Shown here: positions 47,478 through 58,699 of the stretch, in pieces
How the letters are laid out: every line of letters starts with the position of its first letter
How positions within the stretch are numbered: position 1 is the first letter of the stretch
Assembly: GCA_028564705.1 (NCBI GenBank)
Contig: JAPXFQ010000074.1
Span: 2,799,925-2,863,924, forward strand
Length of the DNA: 64,000 bases
Direction: 5' to 3'
Source of the DNA: Apricaphanius iberus
Lineage: Eukaryota; Chordata; Actinopteri; Cyprinodontiformes; Aphaniidae
Program-made: the position numbers and the translations under genes
Notes under the pieces: model-generated
Told to the model about the DNA's origin: nothing
What the model saw: only the letters and a program-made list of their open reading frames with translations
Databases searched by the model: none

Positions 47478-50400
47478 TCATGTGACTGATACAGAGCAGG
47501 TGGTGGGAACAGTTTTAGGGTTATTGTTCACGAGTCCAACAGCAGAGGGGAAGGAACTGTTGGTCCAGATGGACCGTAGCCTCCTGCCAGAGGGGAACAC
47601 ATTAAATAGTCTGTGTCCAGGGTGATAAGGGTGAGCTGTGATCCAACCTGCACACCCCAGTGTCCTGGAGGTGTACAGGTTCTGTAGAGATGGGAGTCTG
47701 CAGCTAATCACCTTCTCAGCAGAGCGCACAACACACTGCAGTCTCTGTTTGTCCGTTATGGTGGCTTTATTGTACCACACAGTGATGGAGGAGGTGAGGA
47801 TACAGTGTAGAACTGCATCATCATCCATATTGGCACGTTGAATTTATTCAGATGCAGTAGCAAGTACATCCTCTGCTGGGCCTTCTTTATGACAGAGGTG
47901 ATGGTGGGCTCCCACTTGAGGTCTTGGGTAATGGTGGTGCCCAGGAAGCGGAATGAGTCCACAGTGGTGCGGGGGGGGGGGGGGTTGTCAGTCAGGATGA
48001 CGGGTTGTTGGGCCTGTAGGCAAACTGCTGGGGGTCTAGGAGGAGGGAAGGTATTGAGATAGGAGAAAACCAGGTGCTCAAATGACTTCATGTCTGAACC
48101 ACAGGTCTGTAGTCATTAAGTCCAGTGATCCTTGGCTTCTTGGAGACAGGAACTATGGTGGAGGTCTTGAAGTAGGCAGGCACATGACATGCCTCCACTG
48201 AGGAAAATGCTAGAAAACACCGGGGCCAGCCCATTTGCACAGTGTCTGAGTGTGGCAGGAGACACACCATCTGGGCTGGGAGCTTTTCTAGCGCATACGC
48301 TCTTAAACTCTTTCCTTCCATCTGCTTGTTCATCCTGAGAAGTTCATAATCTTCATAGAACTATGAGTACTGATAGTCTTACTGTTTAAATTATAGGTAG
48401 GCGTGTTTTGGACTGAATAAACTGATATTTTTGGTTCTTATAACTCCAGCAGGATGAAGAGCACCACAATGGAGAAGAAGACATGTTTTGTGGGAGCATT
48501 CATTTGGATGATCTACCCCTGTGTCTGGCTGCCGCTCAGAAGTTGGTGGAATATATTCAATTCAATTTCATTGAGAGTGACACAGTTCTCTCAGCGACTT
48601 CCTCCAGTAGGAAGGGACTTGATGTTGAAGTTCATGCTGTCTCCCTCAGAAAAGGAGAGGGTGATGCTGTTGAATTTGGCCTGAGCTTTGGGAACATTCC
48701 AATTTTTGGGGATCCTAATATCAGAAAAAAGGGGTCTTCAAGGAAAAGGAGAGAACAGGGCCCTATCATTGATGTGGGCTGTATCTGGGTGACAGAGGTG
48801 AAAAAGAAAAGTCCAGCAGCCTGTTGCAAGTGCATCAAACTCAGAGACGAGTTGCTGTCAGTAAACGGACAGCTGATGGTTGGTGTCAATGTGAGTGGGG
48901 CCAGGTAAGTTCATAGTATAAAATACTTTAGCAATAGTGTAATAATTAGCTAATAGTAATTAATTCTGTAACAGCCAAAGAACTGATACATATGTCATCC
49001 CTACTTCCTTTTGTTTTGTGCCAAAGCATCATAGATCCATGCAGATTATACCTCCTCTCGCTAGCCGTGGTGCAGCTCGTATTAGCGGACGCAAACTCCT
49101 CATTAGAATACTGCTGATTGTGCCTGTTAAGAATTTTTTATTTGGTAAATCACCCGCAAATTAAGGACAACCCACTTGCGCACATTTTTAGTGCTGCACG
49201 CAGTTTTGAGGTCATTATCAGGACTCTTGATAAATCAGACCCCTAGAGTGTAAAACATCTATATGTTTACTGACCTTTTTCTTAAGATTGGTTAATGCTT
49301 GACGCATCCGCGTGGTGCGCACGGCTTCACACGGCCAAATTATGTCTCCATACCCCTCCGCACAGCCTCTGGGAAGCCCCAACCCTGCTTCCGAATGCAC
49401 ACACTACGCCTACTACATAGTAGGTGAAAACCAGTATGCGAGCGATGTAGTAGATATGAATCTCCAATATGAATTTGAGTAGTTGGCATAAAGTTCCCGG
49501 TTGTGTACTACTGCCACAGTAAGCAGCCGGTGTATGTTACGCTATTCCACAATGCAGCAGAAGCCCCAAAATCGTAGAAGAAGGATGACCTCAGCTCCCA
49601 AGGAAGTATCAACCAACATTGACACGGCACAATTTCGGCGTGCAAATGTAAAAGCGTAGTGATGTTACTTATTAGTTTAATTGTTTTTTGACAACTGATT
49701 AAACATTTAAGTTGATAAGTTAATGTTTAACGGGACCACAGGCGACCTTACGTTACATAAACATCCAGCAAAATGGTGGAGCAGTACGTCCGATTTCATG
49801 CCTACTACTTGCTCATTTGCTATGCAGTATATACTGCATCGACGGGCAAGTTGTAGCTACTACATAGCATGAAGTGCATACTAAGGATTCAGATGCAGTC
49901 CATGTTTCCACACCGTGCACCTAGGAAATTTTCTAACCACACCTAAAGACATCTTTATGATTCGGCCCATAGAGATCACTGTAATAAAAATATTGTTCAC
50001 AATTCTTGGAGAGAAATTGCTATCACACTTGGGAAAGCCGAGGATGCAGTGAAAAAATGTTTTGTCTGGTTTATCCTCCTCTTCGTTTAAGCTCACGGGT
50101 GTCACCATTTTGTGAACAATGATTTCTACTTCTGCTATGGTGTAGTGTTGTATGTATGCTGCATAGCCCATGCCTCTCCCTACAGTCTTCAAGATTATTG
50201 GCTTACAGCAGGGACAAGCCGTAAAAAGGGTAAACGCTGCTAGAAGGCATCTAGGCCGGTTCAACACGTCAGATTTCCGTGCGGAATGTACATGTGTCAA
50301 GCATAAACCAAGCTTTACAGCTGTACATGTTTTCATGTAAACAGAAAGGTACTTTTTTATAGTGCTATTTTAGAATTTGTGGGTAGACAAACTAATACAT

Positions 50401-52292
50401 TTGGACTTAAACCAGAGTCAGAGGGGGAATACACGTTTTCCAACTGTTGATTGACTGATTTTTGCAATGTTCTTGTCATGTAATCAACATATCAGGGGTC
50501 ATCAGAGAAATTTTAGATTTTTAATATTGGCTACATTGACCTCATGCCAAGCCTACACCCTCATCAGAGTGATAATTCTTTAAATAAGGTATTGCAACTT
50601 ACTCTGCACAGATGTCTATGTATCTTGTCTGCTAGTTGCTTTGGCTTTACCTGTAAAGATCTCACCAGGCAAACATGTCAAGTTCTTCTTGGCAATAGAT
50701 ACCTTGCCTTTAGAAAGTCAGATGCACATTCAAATCAATTGGAGCTGGGTGCAGTGCTAGAATAGGGGTCATATAGTACTGAATTTAATAGCATAACCTA
50801 TGAAAAATACCTTCACACTTCAGAGCCTTCCTGTGCCAGGTTCATAATGATTTGAGCAGAACACACAGATTTTGAATTTTCTCATAGGTTATTTTCATTA
50901 TTGTGTATGGTTATATGCTCAGTGATGTGCAGTTTTCTGTATAAAAAGCCCCTTTAATTGCATCCCCCTTGTTACTGGTAAGCTGATTAAATACTGATGG
51001 TAAAACTGAAACTGGTGGTGGGGTGCAGAAAATTATAGAGGGCAATCCTGCTAAGAATTCTGTGGCACTGGCATTGTGGTTAAATGGCAGCAAATAACAC
51101 ACAGGAAAATCTATTTGGTTAGCACAAAGAATCTAACGCTGACAAGATCACGTTTGCATTAAAATTAGGGCTCCGACATTTGCTGCAATGCAGGCCTATT
51201 GGTATAGTCATGCAGAATGTAGAGTGATCTCAATCTAGTGTGAAGGGGGCCTTTATGAGAAAACTTAAGCAAGCAGAGTAGCTCCAGGTAGCTGCAGGTA
51301 GCTCCTCAAGAGTTACTTACGGGAATTTAGTGATTATTAACAGATGGGTATTAGGGTAGTCGTCCCTGGTGTTCCTGTACCCTGGAGCGGTTTGTCTATC
51401 ATATCTACCTAGTGAGCTTACATTAAGCCTTTTGCTTGCTGGTAGTGAGTGTTCGTATTTTATTTAAATGGTTACCCAGCAACTTTGACACAGTGTATAA
51501 TTTTTTTTGAATGACATTAGAACTGTACTTGAAAACCTTTTAGTTTTTTTACCTCCACCAAGGGGATATGTTTTTTCCAGGGTTTGTTTGTTTGTTAGTT
51601 AGCAACATTTCTTAAAAATATTTTGATGAAATTGTCAAGAAATGTCTGCAGTGGGATCAGGAAATAGTGATTAGATTTTAGATTTTGGTGACATCTTTGG
51701 GAATGTCTTTGTAGATTCGGGGGGTTTCAGGTGAGCTTCCTTGGGGGAGGTCTGTGCTCTCCCAGTGCCTTTCTAGTTTTAAATATACACAGATACATTT
51801 TAAAAGTACTTAGCCTGCTTCTTCTTTTTTTACAGCTACCTTGTTGACCAGTGCTGGAATGGAGGTTGCATCTATTTAATCCTTTTGCGTCGCATGAAGC
51901 GAAAGGCCCCTCTCCCTCCTTGTGTCAGGGAAAGTGCCACTATTCCGTACAGGATGGACCCCTGTCCAAACCATCAGGACCAGCTTCAGGACATAGCTGA
52001 TTCTGATGTAACAAACTGCAAACCCACACGCAAATTTGGAGTCATATCAAGGTCATCCTTCAACCAAGACCACAGAGACAATAGTGAATCAGAGATCCAA
52101 AGCTGCTACCTAAATGCCCCTCTTGCAGAAGTCAATATTTCACTGAAGGACTCCGATTGCAGCCAAAAGTACTCTCCTCAGATAAGAACTATTCATTCTT
52201 ACAATGGAGCTGCTACAACTTTGCCTGGGAGGAGTCACAGTCAAATGCTGGAATGCAGAATGCATTCTTTCACTAGTGAAGCTACAACCCAG
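42896..52292 (+). CDS. pdzd2: PDZD2, 5' part: coding exons 1-3 (join 42896-43015, 48450-48904, 51836-52292)
   Basis: PDZD2 is a large multi-PDZ scaffold (about 2,800 aa and six PDZ domains in human), partly at the ER and cell junctions, and cleaved to a secreted form. Three exons give 344 residues in one continuous frame. It starts MPITQDNA exactly as the mammalian protein, then AAAQKLVEYIQFNF and the first PDZ domain, whose loop is GLSFGNIPIFGD and whose core reads GPIIDVGCIWVTEVKKKSPA, LRDELLSVNGQLMVGVNVSG, SYLVDQCWNGGCIYLILLRR. It ends in a linker with the conserved TRKFGVISR. Exon phases are 0, 2 and 0, with GT-AG junctions. The second PDZ and the rest must lie right of the window. The two large introns are packed with transposons. 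Confidence 0.95.
43591..43929 (-). mobile_element. L2/Maui-type LINE 3' end in PDZD2 intron 1
   Basis: It reads tccatccattgcctaaacaa, ggtcgcgggggggcttgtgc, gtcgccagtccatcgcaggg, actgtgggaggaagccggag, ccatgcagaaag and gctaaccactgcaccat in order. This is the full standard fish L2 3' segment, longer than the copy at 41225. Confidence 0.88.
44509..44626. repeat. (CA)n-(TA)n compound microsatellite
   Basis: About 18 CA-type units are followed by about 75 bases of TA repeat with two small interruptions, in PDZD2 intron 1. Confidence 0.95.
44960..45412. repeat. Dispersed repeat of unknown family, copy B
   Basis: Partner of 21770-22555. It lacks the extra 280 bases of copy A. No coding signal. Confidence 0.75.
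45413..46195. mobile_element. MITE (same family as 53217-53868) split by a LINE tail
   Basis: 45440-45590 matches 53540-53680 (ctcctccttg, aaaagac/aacagatta(g)ataaa, tgtcctttcaa(g)ata, ctgcattgactactgattac) and 46046-46190 matches 53700-53830 (gcatatgct, gacggagacggat, gtgtaggtgacggaga). The intervening 45592-46040 is a LINE 3' end. Confidence 0.75.
45592..46040 (-). mobile_element. Rex1-like LINE 3' UTR
   Basis: It begins aatcagaatcagctttaatg followed by gccaagtatgacacatacaa, the complement of the typical Rex1-type tail ...TTGGC(A/C)A...GCTGATTCTGATT. It has no coding part and is inserted in the MITE above. Confidence 0.75.
46330..47233. mobile_element. Non-autonomous hAT element with 8-bp target duplication
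   Basis: The ends tagggctgggcggtat and (complement of the right end) tagggcggggcaatat are inverted repeats. The flanks ctttcaag at 46322-46329 and 47234-47241 are identical, as expected for hAT. The interior has no transposase. A run of 14 G lies at 47128. Confidence 0.9.
47402..48340 (-). pseudogene. Rex1-like LINE fragment (reverse transcriptase thumb and 3' end)
   Basis: On the minus strand 48333-48088 gives STIVPVSKKPRITGLNDYRPV (RT start). 48091-47756 jumps to SFRFLGTTITQDLKWEPTIT and KKAQQRMYLLLHLNKFN. 47828-47478 gives LTSSITVWYNKATITDKQRL and HRLFNVFPSGRRLRSI. The catalytic middle is deleted. A (TA)n tract of about 30 bases (47441-47475) and G-runs interrupt it. The fragment ends about 110 bp before PDZD2 exon 2. 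Confidence 0.85.
48450..48904 (+). CDS. pdzd2: PDZD2 coding exon 2 (PDZ1)
   Basis: The acceptor is taactccag and the donor gtaagt at 48905. It has 151 codons plus 2 bases. An alternative acceptor three bases on (cag at 48450-48452) would drop one Gln. It carries most of PDZ1, with FGLSFGNIP as the carboxylate-binding loop. Confidence 0.93.
48946..49245. repeat. Dispersed repeat, copy 2 (pair with 42060-42345)
   Basis: Homologous block for block to 42060-42345, ending in tgataaatcagacccctag. This terminus resembles the Harbinger end at 30755. It has an extra 50 bases near 49005-49060. It starts 41 bp after PDZD2 exon 2. Confidence 0.75.
49385..49885. mobile_element. MITE-like repeat with degenerate inverted ends
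   Basis: The left end aatgcacacactacgcctac-tacatagtag and the complement of the right end (gaatccttagtatgcacttc-atgctatgtagtag) are imperfect inverted repeats. Its centre (49545-49720) recurs at 3330-3510. Confidence 0.5.
49886..51835. other. pdzd2: PDZD2 intron 2, remainder
   Basis: The 151-codon minus-strand frame at 50336-49881 has no recognised motif. 50790-50910 holds an imperfect inverted repeat (ataacctatgaaaaatac / ctcataggttattttc). The rest is unique AT-rich DNA with a polypyrimidine tract before exon 3. Confidence 0.5.
51836..52292 (+). CDS. pdzd2: PDZD2 coding exon 3 (PDZ1 end and linker)
   Basis: Acceptor cttcttttttttacag, donor gtgaga at 52293. It completes PDZ1 (SYLVDQCWNGG...LLRR) and continues with a polar linker containing TRKFGVISRSS. 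Length 457 bases, ending in phase 0. Confidence 0.93.
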
Positions 52293-53216
52293 GTGAGACA
52301 TTACTGACATACTGACATACTTAGGTTTAGCCAAACAAGGGATGATACTAGCATTCATACATTTAGCGTTCACAGCATCCAGATTAGACAGAGAGTACCA
52401 GGGAGCATTTGTCATTAAGACAGACGTTAATATTCAGTGGTATAATGTCATCTTCCACTAAGGCGTCCATAATGAGCCTGGCCTTCTCTTTTATATCGAT
52501 TTTGTCTGTGTGGGTTTTATGTGGGTACTTTGGTATCCTCCCACAAAACAGCTGAGTTTGTTAAACCAACCTTTTGAATTGTCATTTGGTGTGATAGTGT
52601 GAGTGCATTTTTATTTGTCTGTCTCTCTGTATTGGTCTAAGCATTGACAGGAAATTTGTTCTGAGTGTACTAGTGTTGTCACAATACTAACATATAAACT
52701 TAATACTAATGCCAAGAAGAATACTCAATGGTATATAATGTTTAGTCTGTATTTTAGTGGAAAACCAATAAATAACCAAGACAGATATAATTTTTATTAG
52801 ACAATAAATTTGGTAAACAAGGAAAGATATGTGATGGGAGTTTATAAATTAAATTCAGTTGAAAAAACAACCGAAAAATCATTTGTTTTAACAGTTTAAA
52901 CAGATATTTGGCTCATTAAATGTATTTAGCATCAGGCCTGTTCAATTTTTATGTTTCTGGTGCCTTGGCACCTTTTAATTGATGATCAACTGGCAGCAAC
53001 AAGGTAGTCTGGTACAGGCTTTGACTATTTCAATTCACTTTTATTTATATAGCGCTAATTCACAACAAGGCACTTTACAATAAAAGTCATTTGAATACAA
53101 TTATACAAACATTCCAATCAGTTAAAAGTTTTCAATGTAAGGAATCCCAGCAGATTGTGATGGGTCATCAACGTGAGGTCGTGCCCAGATCATGCAGACT
53201 CCAACCACAGCTATTC

Positions 53217-53868
53217 CTCAAGCCTTGTTTATGCTTATCTGACCGCAAATCTGAACTCAGAAGTATTGACGGAGACGTTTTCCGTTTATAGTACTCCGCT
53301 CTTCCATTCCATTCTCTATTGTTTTTTCAGCGTTGCTTGACCAGGACAGCAGGGGGTGCTGAGTTTTCATGGCGTCTCTGCCTACTATCACACAGCACCG
53401 CTTCTGTTTTTTTCTAGGCTTGTGACCGGATTTCTTCCTCAAGGAGCAATGAGCGACAGAAAGTAAGTTTTGATTAAGCTGTAAACCTTTTTGCTAGAAG
53501 GTTTTGCTAGAACCTACAACCTAAACAGGTGTAGGTTGTTTTCCTACACCTCCTTGTTTTCAAAATTTCCAAAAGAACAGATTAGATAAATTATCCTTTC
53601 AAGATAAAGCATATAGTGGCCAAACGCTGCATTAACTACTGATTACAGGGACTATAGAGCCCCGTTCTGGCGATGCCATCTCTTGCTGTTACTGAAGCTG
53701 ACGAATCAGATGCATATGCTATCTGTCGACGGAGACGGATAGTTAAAATTTGGGCCTTTACTCCTTGCGTCCTTGTGTAGGTGACGGAGAGCCCTTGTTT
53801 TGACGGATAATGGCGTTGCGTCAATCCGTCTCCGTCAAAACGCAGAAGCATAAACTAGGCTTCAGTCT
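53217..53868. mobile_element. MITE with aagcctagtttatgctt ends
   Basis: The left end aagccttgtttatgctt and the complement of the right end aagcctagtttatgctt are inverted repeats with one mismatch. The interior repeats ttgacggagacg on both strands. It is inserted in the 3' part of the L2 LINE. Other copies are at 45413-46195 and 33643-33925. Confidence 0.75.
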
Positions 53869-54887
53869 GAGAAGTCAGAGAAGAGACGACATGGAGAATG
53901 CTCAGTTACTTTGAGCATCATCTGGACTGATGTTCCCCATCCAGCAGGGGGTATGGTAGTTAACCATGGTATCAGACCATGTGGACATTCTATGGGGAGA
54001 AAAATACTGAGAGAAAACCTGGTTAACAGTTGCAATAACAGTGGAAATACATATATCTGGAGAGTAGTAAAACAGAGAAGTAGAAGAGAGAAGATAAGTG
54101 GTCTGTCTGTCCTCCGACAGTCTTAACCTATAGCAGCATAACAAAAAAAAATAGCTCAGGATAACCTAAGCCACTCTAACTATAAGCTTTATTTAAAAGG
54201 AAGGTTTTAAGCCTGAAACCTTCCGGAGTATCTGACTCACAGACTAAAACTGGGAGCTGGTTTCACAGCAGAGGAGCCTGATAACTAAAAGATCTGCCTC
54301 CCATTCTACTCTTAATAATCCTAGGAACTACCAGTAGACCTGCATTCTGAGAACGAAGTGCTCTGTTAGGAACATATGGAACAATCAGATCTCTGATGTA
54401 CAATGGAGCTTGATTATTAAGGGCTTTATAAGTAAGGAGGAGGATCTTAAACTCTGTTCTGGATTTAACAGGGAGCCAATGGAGAGCAGCCAAAACAGGA
54501 GAAATGTTATCTCTCTTTTTAATATTCATCTGAACTCTGGCTGCAGCATTTTGGATCAACTGAAGGCTTTTAATTGCATTGTGTGGACTTCCTGATGAGA
54601 AGGAATTACAGCAGTCCAGCCTTGAAGTAACAAATGTATGGACTAGTTTCTCTGCATCACTCCTGGACAGGCTGTTTCTAATTTTAGCAATATTCCAGAG
54701 GTGAAAGAAAGAAATCTTAGAAACCTGTTTAATATACGATTTATATGTCATGTGTTGGTCAAAAATTACACAGAGGTTCTTTGCATTGTTACCAGAGGCC
54801 TAATTAATGCCATCCAGATGATTGATTGACTTAGCAGTTTCCTTTTTAAAGGTTCTGGTCCAAAGACAACAACTTCTGTCTTGTCTG

Positions 54888-56430
54888 CATAGGCGTCATT
54901 TTAACCGGGGACGCCGGGGACATGTCCCCAGCAATATTTATGATTGACAGGTTTGTCCCCACCAAGCCTGATTCGGAAATTTTTACTGCCCTAACAACCA
55001 CTTCTGCTCCCAGCAAAGTTTCTTTCTGGTACCCGTTTCAAGATGGAACAACTACAGTTCTACAGTTCCTTTGCTGATAACGCAGGTCCATCCTTTTCTG
55101 ATTCGCTGTTTGGTGGATTTTTAAATAGCACAAATTAAATGCTTTCTTTATAGCGCACTAACGTGCATTGTTTTCTGCATCTTAAATGATTCGAGGCAAC
55201 CATTAATCTACTCCTCGTATGTCTCCCGTGCTTGCCAAATTTATCATGTCTGGTTTTAATAATTTTCTCATCCAGATGAAAAAAAGACGCACAAACTGCC
55301 TATAATTATGTTCACGCTCGGAAACGACACCTGGCTGCTCAGAAACTTTCAGGGGTGAAAAAATGCATCGAGCGGCGCAACAGCAGAGAGACCGTACTGC
55401 GTAATACTTTGTTTTAATTCTACGAAGGTTTGCGTGTTAACACTAGTGAGCAGAAGCAGCAACGGAGAACCAGGGAGTGGACAACATTTCCATCACAGTT
55501 GAAAATAAAAAATAAAAATAACATGATCCATTATTTAAAGTAGATTATAATGCAGTTAATTATTAGTCTTTCTTTATACTGCAGCTGAAATGTATATTCA
55601 GAAATCACTGTGCAGAAACCAAACGCTGTGTCCAGTCTGGCTTTACCTAGATTTTTCATTCCTGAATCGCCAACTCATCCTCACTCCCAATTCGTCACAT
55701 ATGGACTCAAGATCAGACTCCTGACCATGCGTCCATATGTGACGAGTTGGGAGTGAGGATGAGTTGGAATCGCTGGAAGCGCTGCATGGATAGCAACAGC
55801 ATTGCATCATCAGTGCGAAAAATTCCCTCCTGCTCCCAACATCAAAACAACATATGAACATTTTCCTCTTTGAGACTCTGAAACAAAACATCAGTTATGT
55901 CCGCTCACATTAAATAAACTTCGTCCCGCGGAGCCGTGAAATTCAATTTCGTTTTTTTCGCCACCTGAAACAACTTTACGCGGATCACCCACAGGTAGCT
56001 GCCCTATTGCAGGACAGTCAGCTGTAAGTTAAATTTAAAGTTTATCCACACAGAACGATGTTGGGGTTTCAAAAGCAGCGCGTTTTATTGTTGCGCATTC
56101 TTCTGGTGCGAGTATATCTGACATTCAACATTGTTCTTTGTGCTATGGTGTGGATTTTAATCAGTCTTCCCAACCAACAGCATAATGTTGGTGCTGTTTA
56201 AAAAGGAAAACAGTTAAACCTATGGCTTTTACCTTGTATTGATTTACTAAAGATACAATTTTCACCACGTTTATAGCCTATACCCTGCAGTACAAATTGT
56301 AATGAGACATGAAACGGATGAATACTTCGAGGCTATATAAATATTTAATAAGTGTCCCCACCAATCATCAATCTGCATTCAAGTTAATAATTACGTCCCC
56401 ACCAATTTTAAAAACAAACTGACGCCCTTG
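54888..56430. mobile_element. hAT-type element with 8-bp target duplication, inside the L2 LINE
   Basis: The ends cataggcgtcattttaac and (complement) caagggcgtcagtttgttt are imperfect inverted repeats. Identical flanks cttgtctg lie at 54880-54887 and 56431-56438. The 1.5-kb interior has no recognisable transposase. It splits the L2 reading frame directly after the LNSDK motif. Confidence 0.88.
55670..55767. repeat. Long palindrome, 37-bp arms, one mismatch
   Basis: Arm 55670-55706 pairs with 55731-55767 around a 24-base spacer. The arms begin ccaactcatcctcactccca and end with cgtcacatatggac. It lies inside the hAT element. Confidence 0.92.
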
Positions 56431-58699
56431 CTTGTCTGAATTTAAAAGTTGAACATTCAGAGTCATCCAGGTTTTTATGTCTTCGAGAGATGCTTGTAAT
56501 CTACCTAACTGGTTGGTTTCATCAGGTTTTATGGATAAATATAATTGTGTATCATCAACATAACTGTGGAAATTCATTCCATGTTGTCTAATTATTTTAC
56601 CAATTGGAAGCATATATATAGCAAAGAGAATCGATCCAAGCACAGAACCCTGTGGCACTCCACAAGTAACCCTTGAGTGTGAAGAAGATTTATCTTTGAC
56701 ATGAACAAACTGTAATCTGTCAGACAGATATGATTTAATCCAACCTAGTGCTGTTCCCTTGATCCCTACAACATGTTCAAGCCTTTCTAAGAGAATACTA
56801 TAATTGACTGTGTCAAAAGCAGCACTGAGATCTAACAAGACCAGTCACAAATCCATTATCTGAGGCCATTAGAATATCATTAGTAACTTTCACCAGTGCT
56901 GTTTCAGTGCTACGATGAGCTCTAAAACCTGACTGAAATTCTTCAAACAGGTTGTTGCTGTTTAGATGCTCACATACTGGATTAGAAACTATTTTCTCAA
57001 GAATATTAGTTAAGAAAGGAAGGTTAGATATAGGTCTGTAGTTAGCTAAGTCATCTTGATCTAGGGAGGGTTTCTTAAGTTGAGGTTTAATTACAGCGAC
57101 CTTAAATTCCTGAGGCACATATACATTTATTAAAGATACATCCATCATGTATAGAATAGGGCCAGTAACCAGAGGAACACTGCCTTAAATAATTTGGTTG
57201 GTATTGGGTCTAACATACAAGTTGAGGGTTTAGATGAAGCTAATATTTGTGATTATTCCGAAAGTTCAATAGAATCAATACGGTACAGACATAAACATGG
57301 TTCTACAGTTATCTCTGATACTGCCTCATTTACTGAAAGAGAGTTAACCTTGTTTGGGAAAATGCCAATGATTTTATTTTTAATAGAATTTATTTTATTT
57401 ATGAAGAATCCCATTAAGTCATCACTACTGAGAGAAGGGGGAATAGTTGGTTCAACAGAGCTATAACTCTTTGTAAGTTTGGCAACTGTACTAAAAAGAA
57501 ACCTGGGATTGTTTTTATTTACCTCTATTATTGAAGGGAAATATGCTGTTCTAGTTTATCGAAGGGCATTTTTATAAAGTAGTTTATAAATAATCGCTAT
57601 TTTTCTAGGTTAGAAAGGAATCACTTAAGTGTGTCGAGTGCCATTTTCTCTCCAGTTTCCTAGTATTCTGCATTAAAGTACGCACCTCTGCACTAAACCA
57701 GGGAGCCAACCTCCTATGGCTGATTACCTTCTTTTTTAAGGGGCTACACTGTCTAAAACCGAACGCAGTGAGGATGAGGAAGTAATACTTTGAACTAGAC
57801 CTATCAATTTCTGATGGGTTAGTGTTGGAATTACTCCCATCTACTGTGGTGTTCTGAGACGGATAGAGACAGAAAGGTCATTAAAAAATGGTCAGACAGG
57901 ACTGGGGTATGTGGGAGGACTATTAGTTCATCACACTCAATGCCATATGTCTGTACAATGCCTAAAGTGTGTTGACCAGAGTGTGTTGGTCCGTTCACTT
58001 TATCACTAAAGCCAATTGAGATTAAGATAATATTAAAGGCTGCACTTTCAGTGTCCATGTGAATATTGAAATCCACTATTATAATTACCTAATCAGTGTT
58101 TAAGACTAAATCAGATTAAAAAAATTGAGATCTGCTCCAAAAATTGAGAGTAAGGGCCTGAGAGACGATACAAAACTACAAACAAAAGTGATTTTAATGT
58201 TTTGTAGCTTGGATGAGGAAAACGAAGGATTAGATGTTCAAAAGAGCTGTAGTTAATGATTGGTCTAGGGCAAATTTGCAAATCGCTATGAAAATGCTAC
58301 TTTTATTGCACTTACCATTATCACTAAAGGAGGCAGGGGAGTAACTAAACATCTGACACAGAAGACAGGAGAGAGGAGCGACAGAGGGAGAAAGAGACGT
58401 AGACGGAAGAGATGTAGCCATAGTTGAAACGAAGCTGAGCTAGCGAGATCTTAGCACACCAAGAACAACCGTGTGAAACACAAAGGGTTCGCAAAACGTA
58501 AAGTACACCAATTGGAAATAAGTGTAGTGGTGTGCTTGTGTGTTAAAATCAATCAACCTCAACAAAGAGAAAAATAGATCAATCTAAGAGAATCTGAACA
58601 CCAAACACCAAGCAGCTCTGAGGAGCTCAGCAGTCACAACAGGAAGCGACCCAGCAAATGTCGCAAAACTCACCACTAGGACACTAGCCTCTGGTTTAT

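Larger units (their letters stand above)
54263..58076 (-). pseudogene. L2 LINE endonuclease/reverse transcriptase, disrupted
   Basis: The pieces in order are: 58076-57831, endonuclease end (DFNIHMDTESAAFN, LSDHFLMTF); 57148-56813, RT fingers (AVIKPQLKKPSLDQDDLANY, RPISNLPFLTNILEKIV, FQSGFRAHRSTETALVKV); 56838-56432, RT palm (DLSAAFDTVNYSIL, GVPQGSVLGSILF, catalytic YVDDTQLY, LNSDK), cut by the hAT element; and 54751-54263, RT C-terminus (SRLDCCNSFSSGSP, LQLIQNAAARVQMN, PVLAALHWLPVKSRTEFKIL). YVDD replaces the usual YADD. Confidence 0.88.
53027..58690 (-). mobile_element. L2-type LINE, near full length, broken by two later insertions
   Basis: On the minus strand the element runs from a 5' leader near 58690 to the 3' end ttttatttatatagcgctaa at 53034. 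It is interrupted by a MITE (53217-53868) and a hAT element (54888-56430). It sits antisense in PDZD2 intron 3. Stops and frameshifts are spread over the coding part. Confidence 0.85.

Noticed and set aside
49881..50336. 151-codon minus-strand frame in PDZD2 intron 2
   Set aside because: No recognisable domain. It may be part of a Harbinger-like repeat, but the evidence was too weak to call.
53418..53462. Fourth PDZD2 coding exon (15 codons, GT-AG, in phase)
   Set aside because: It lies inside a MITE with inverted ends and has no clear counterpart in the mammalian protein. It is kept as a finding, not annotated as an exon.
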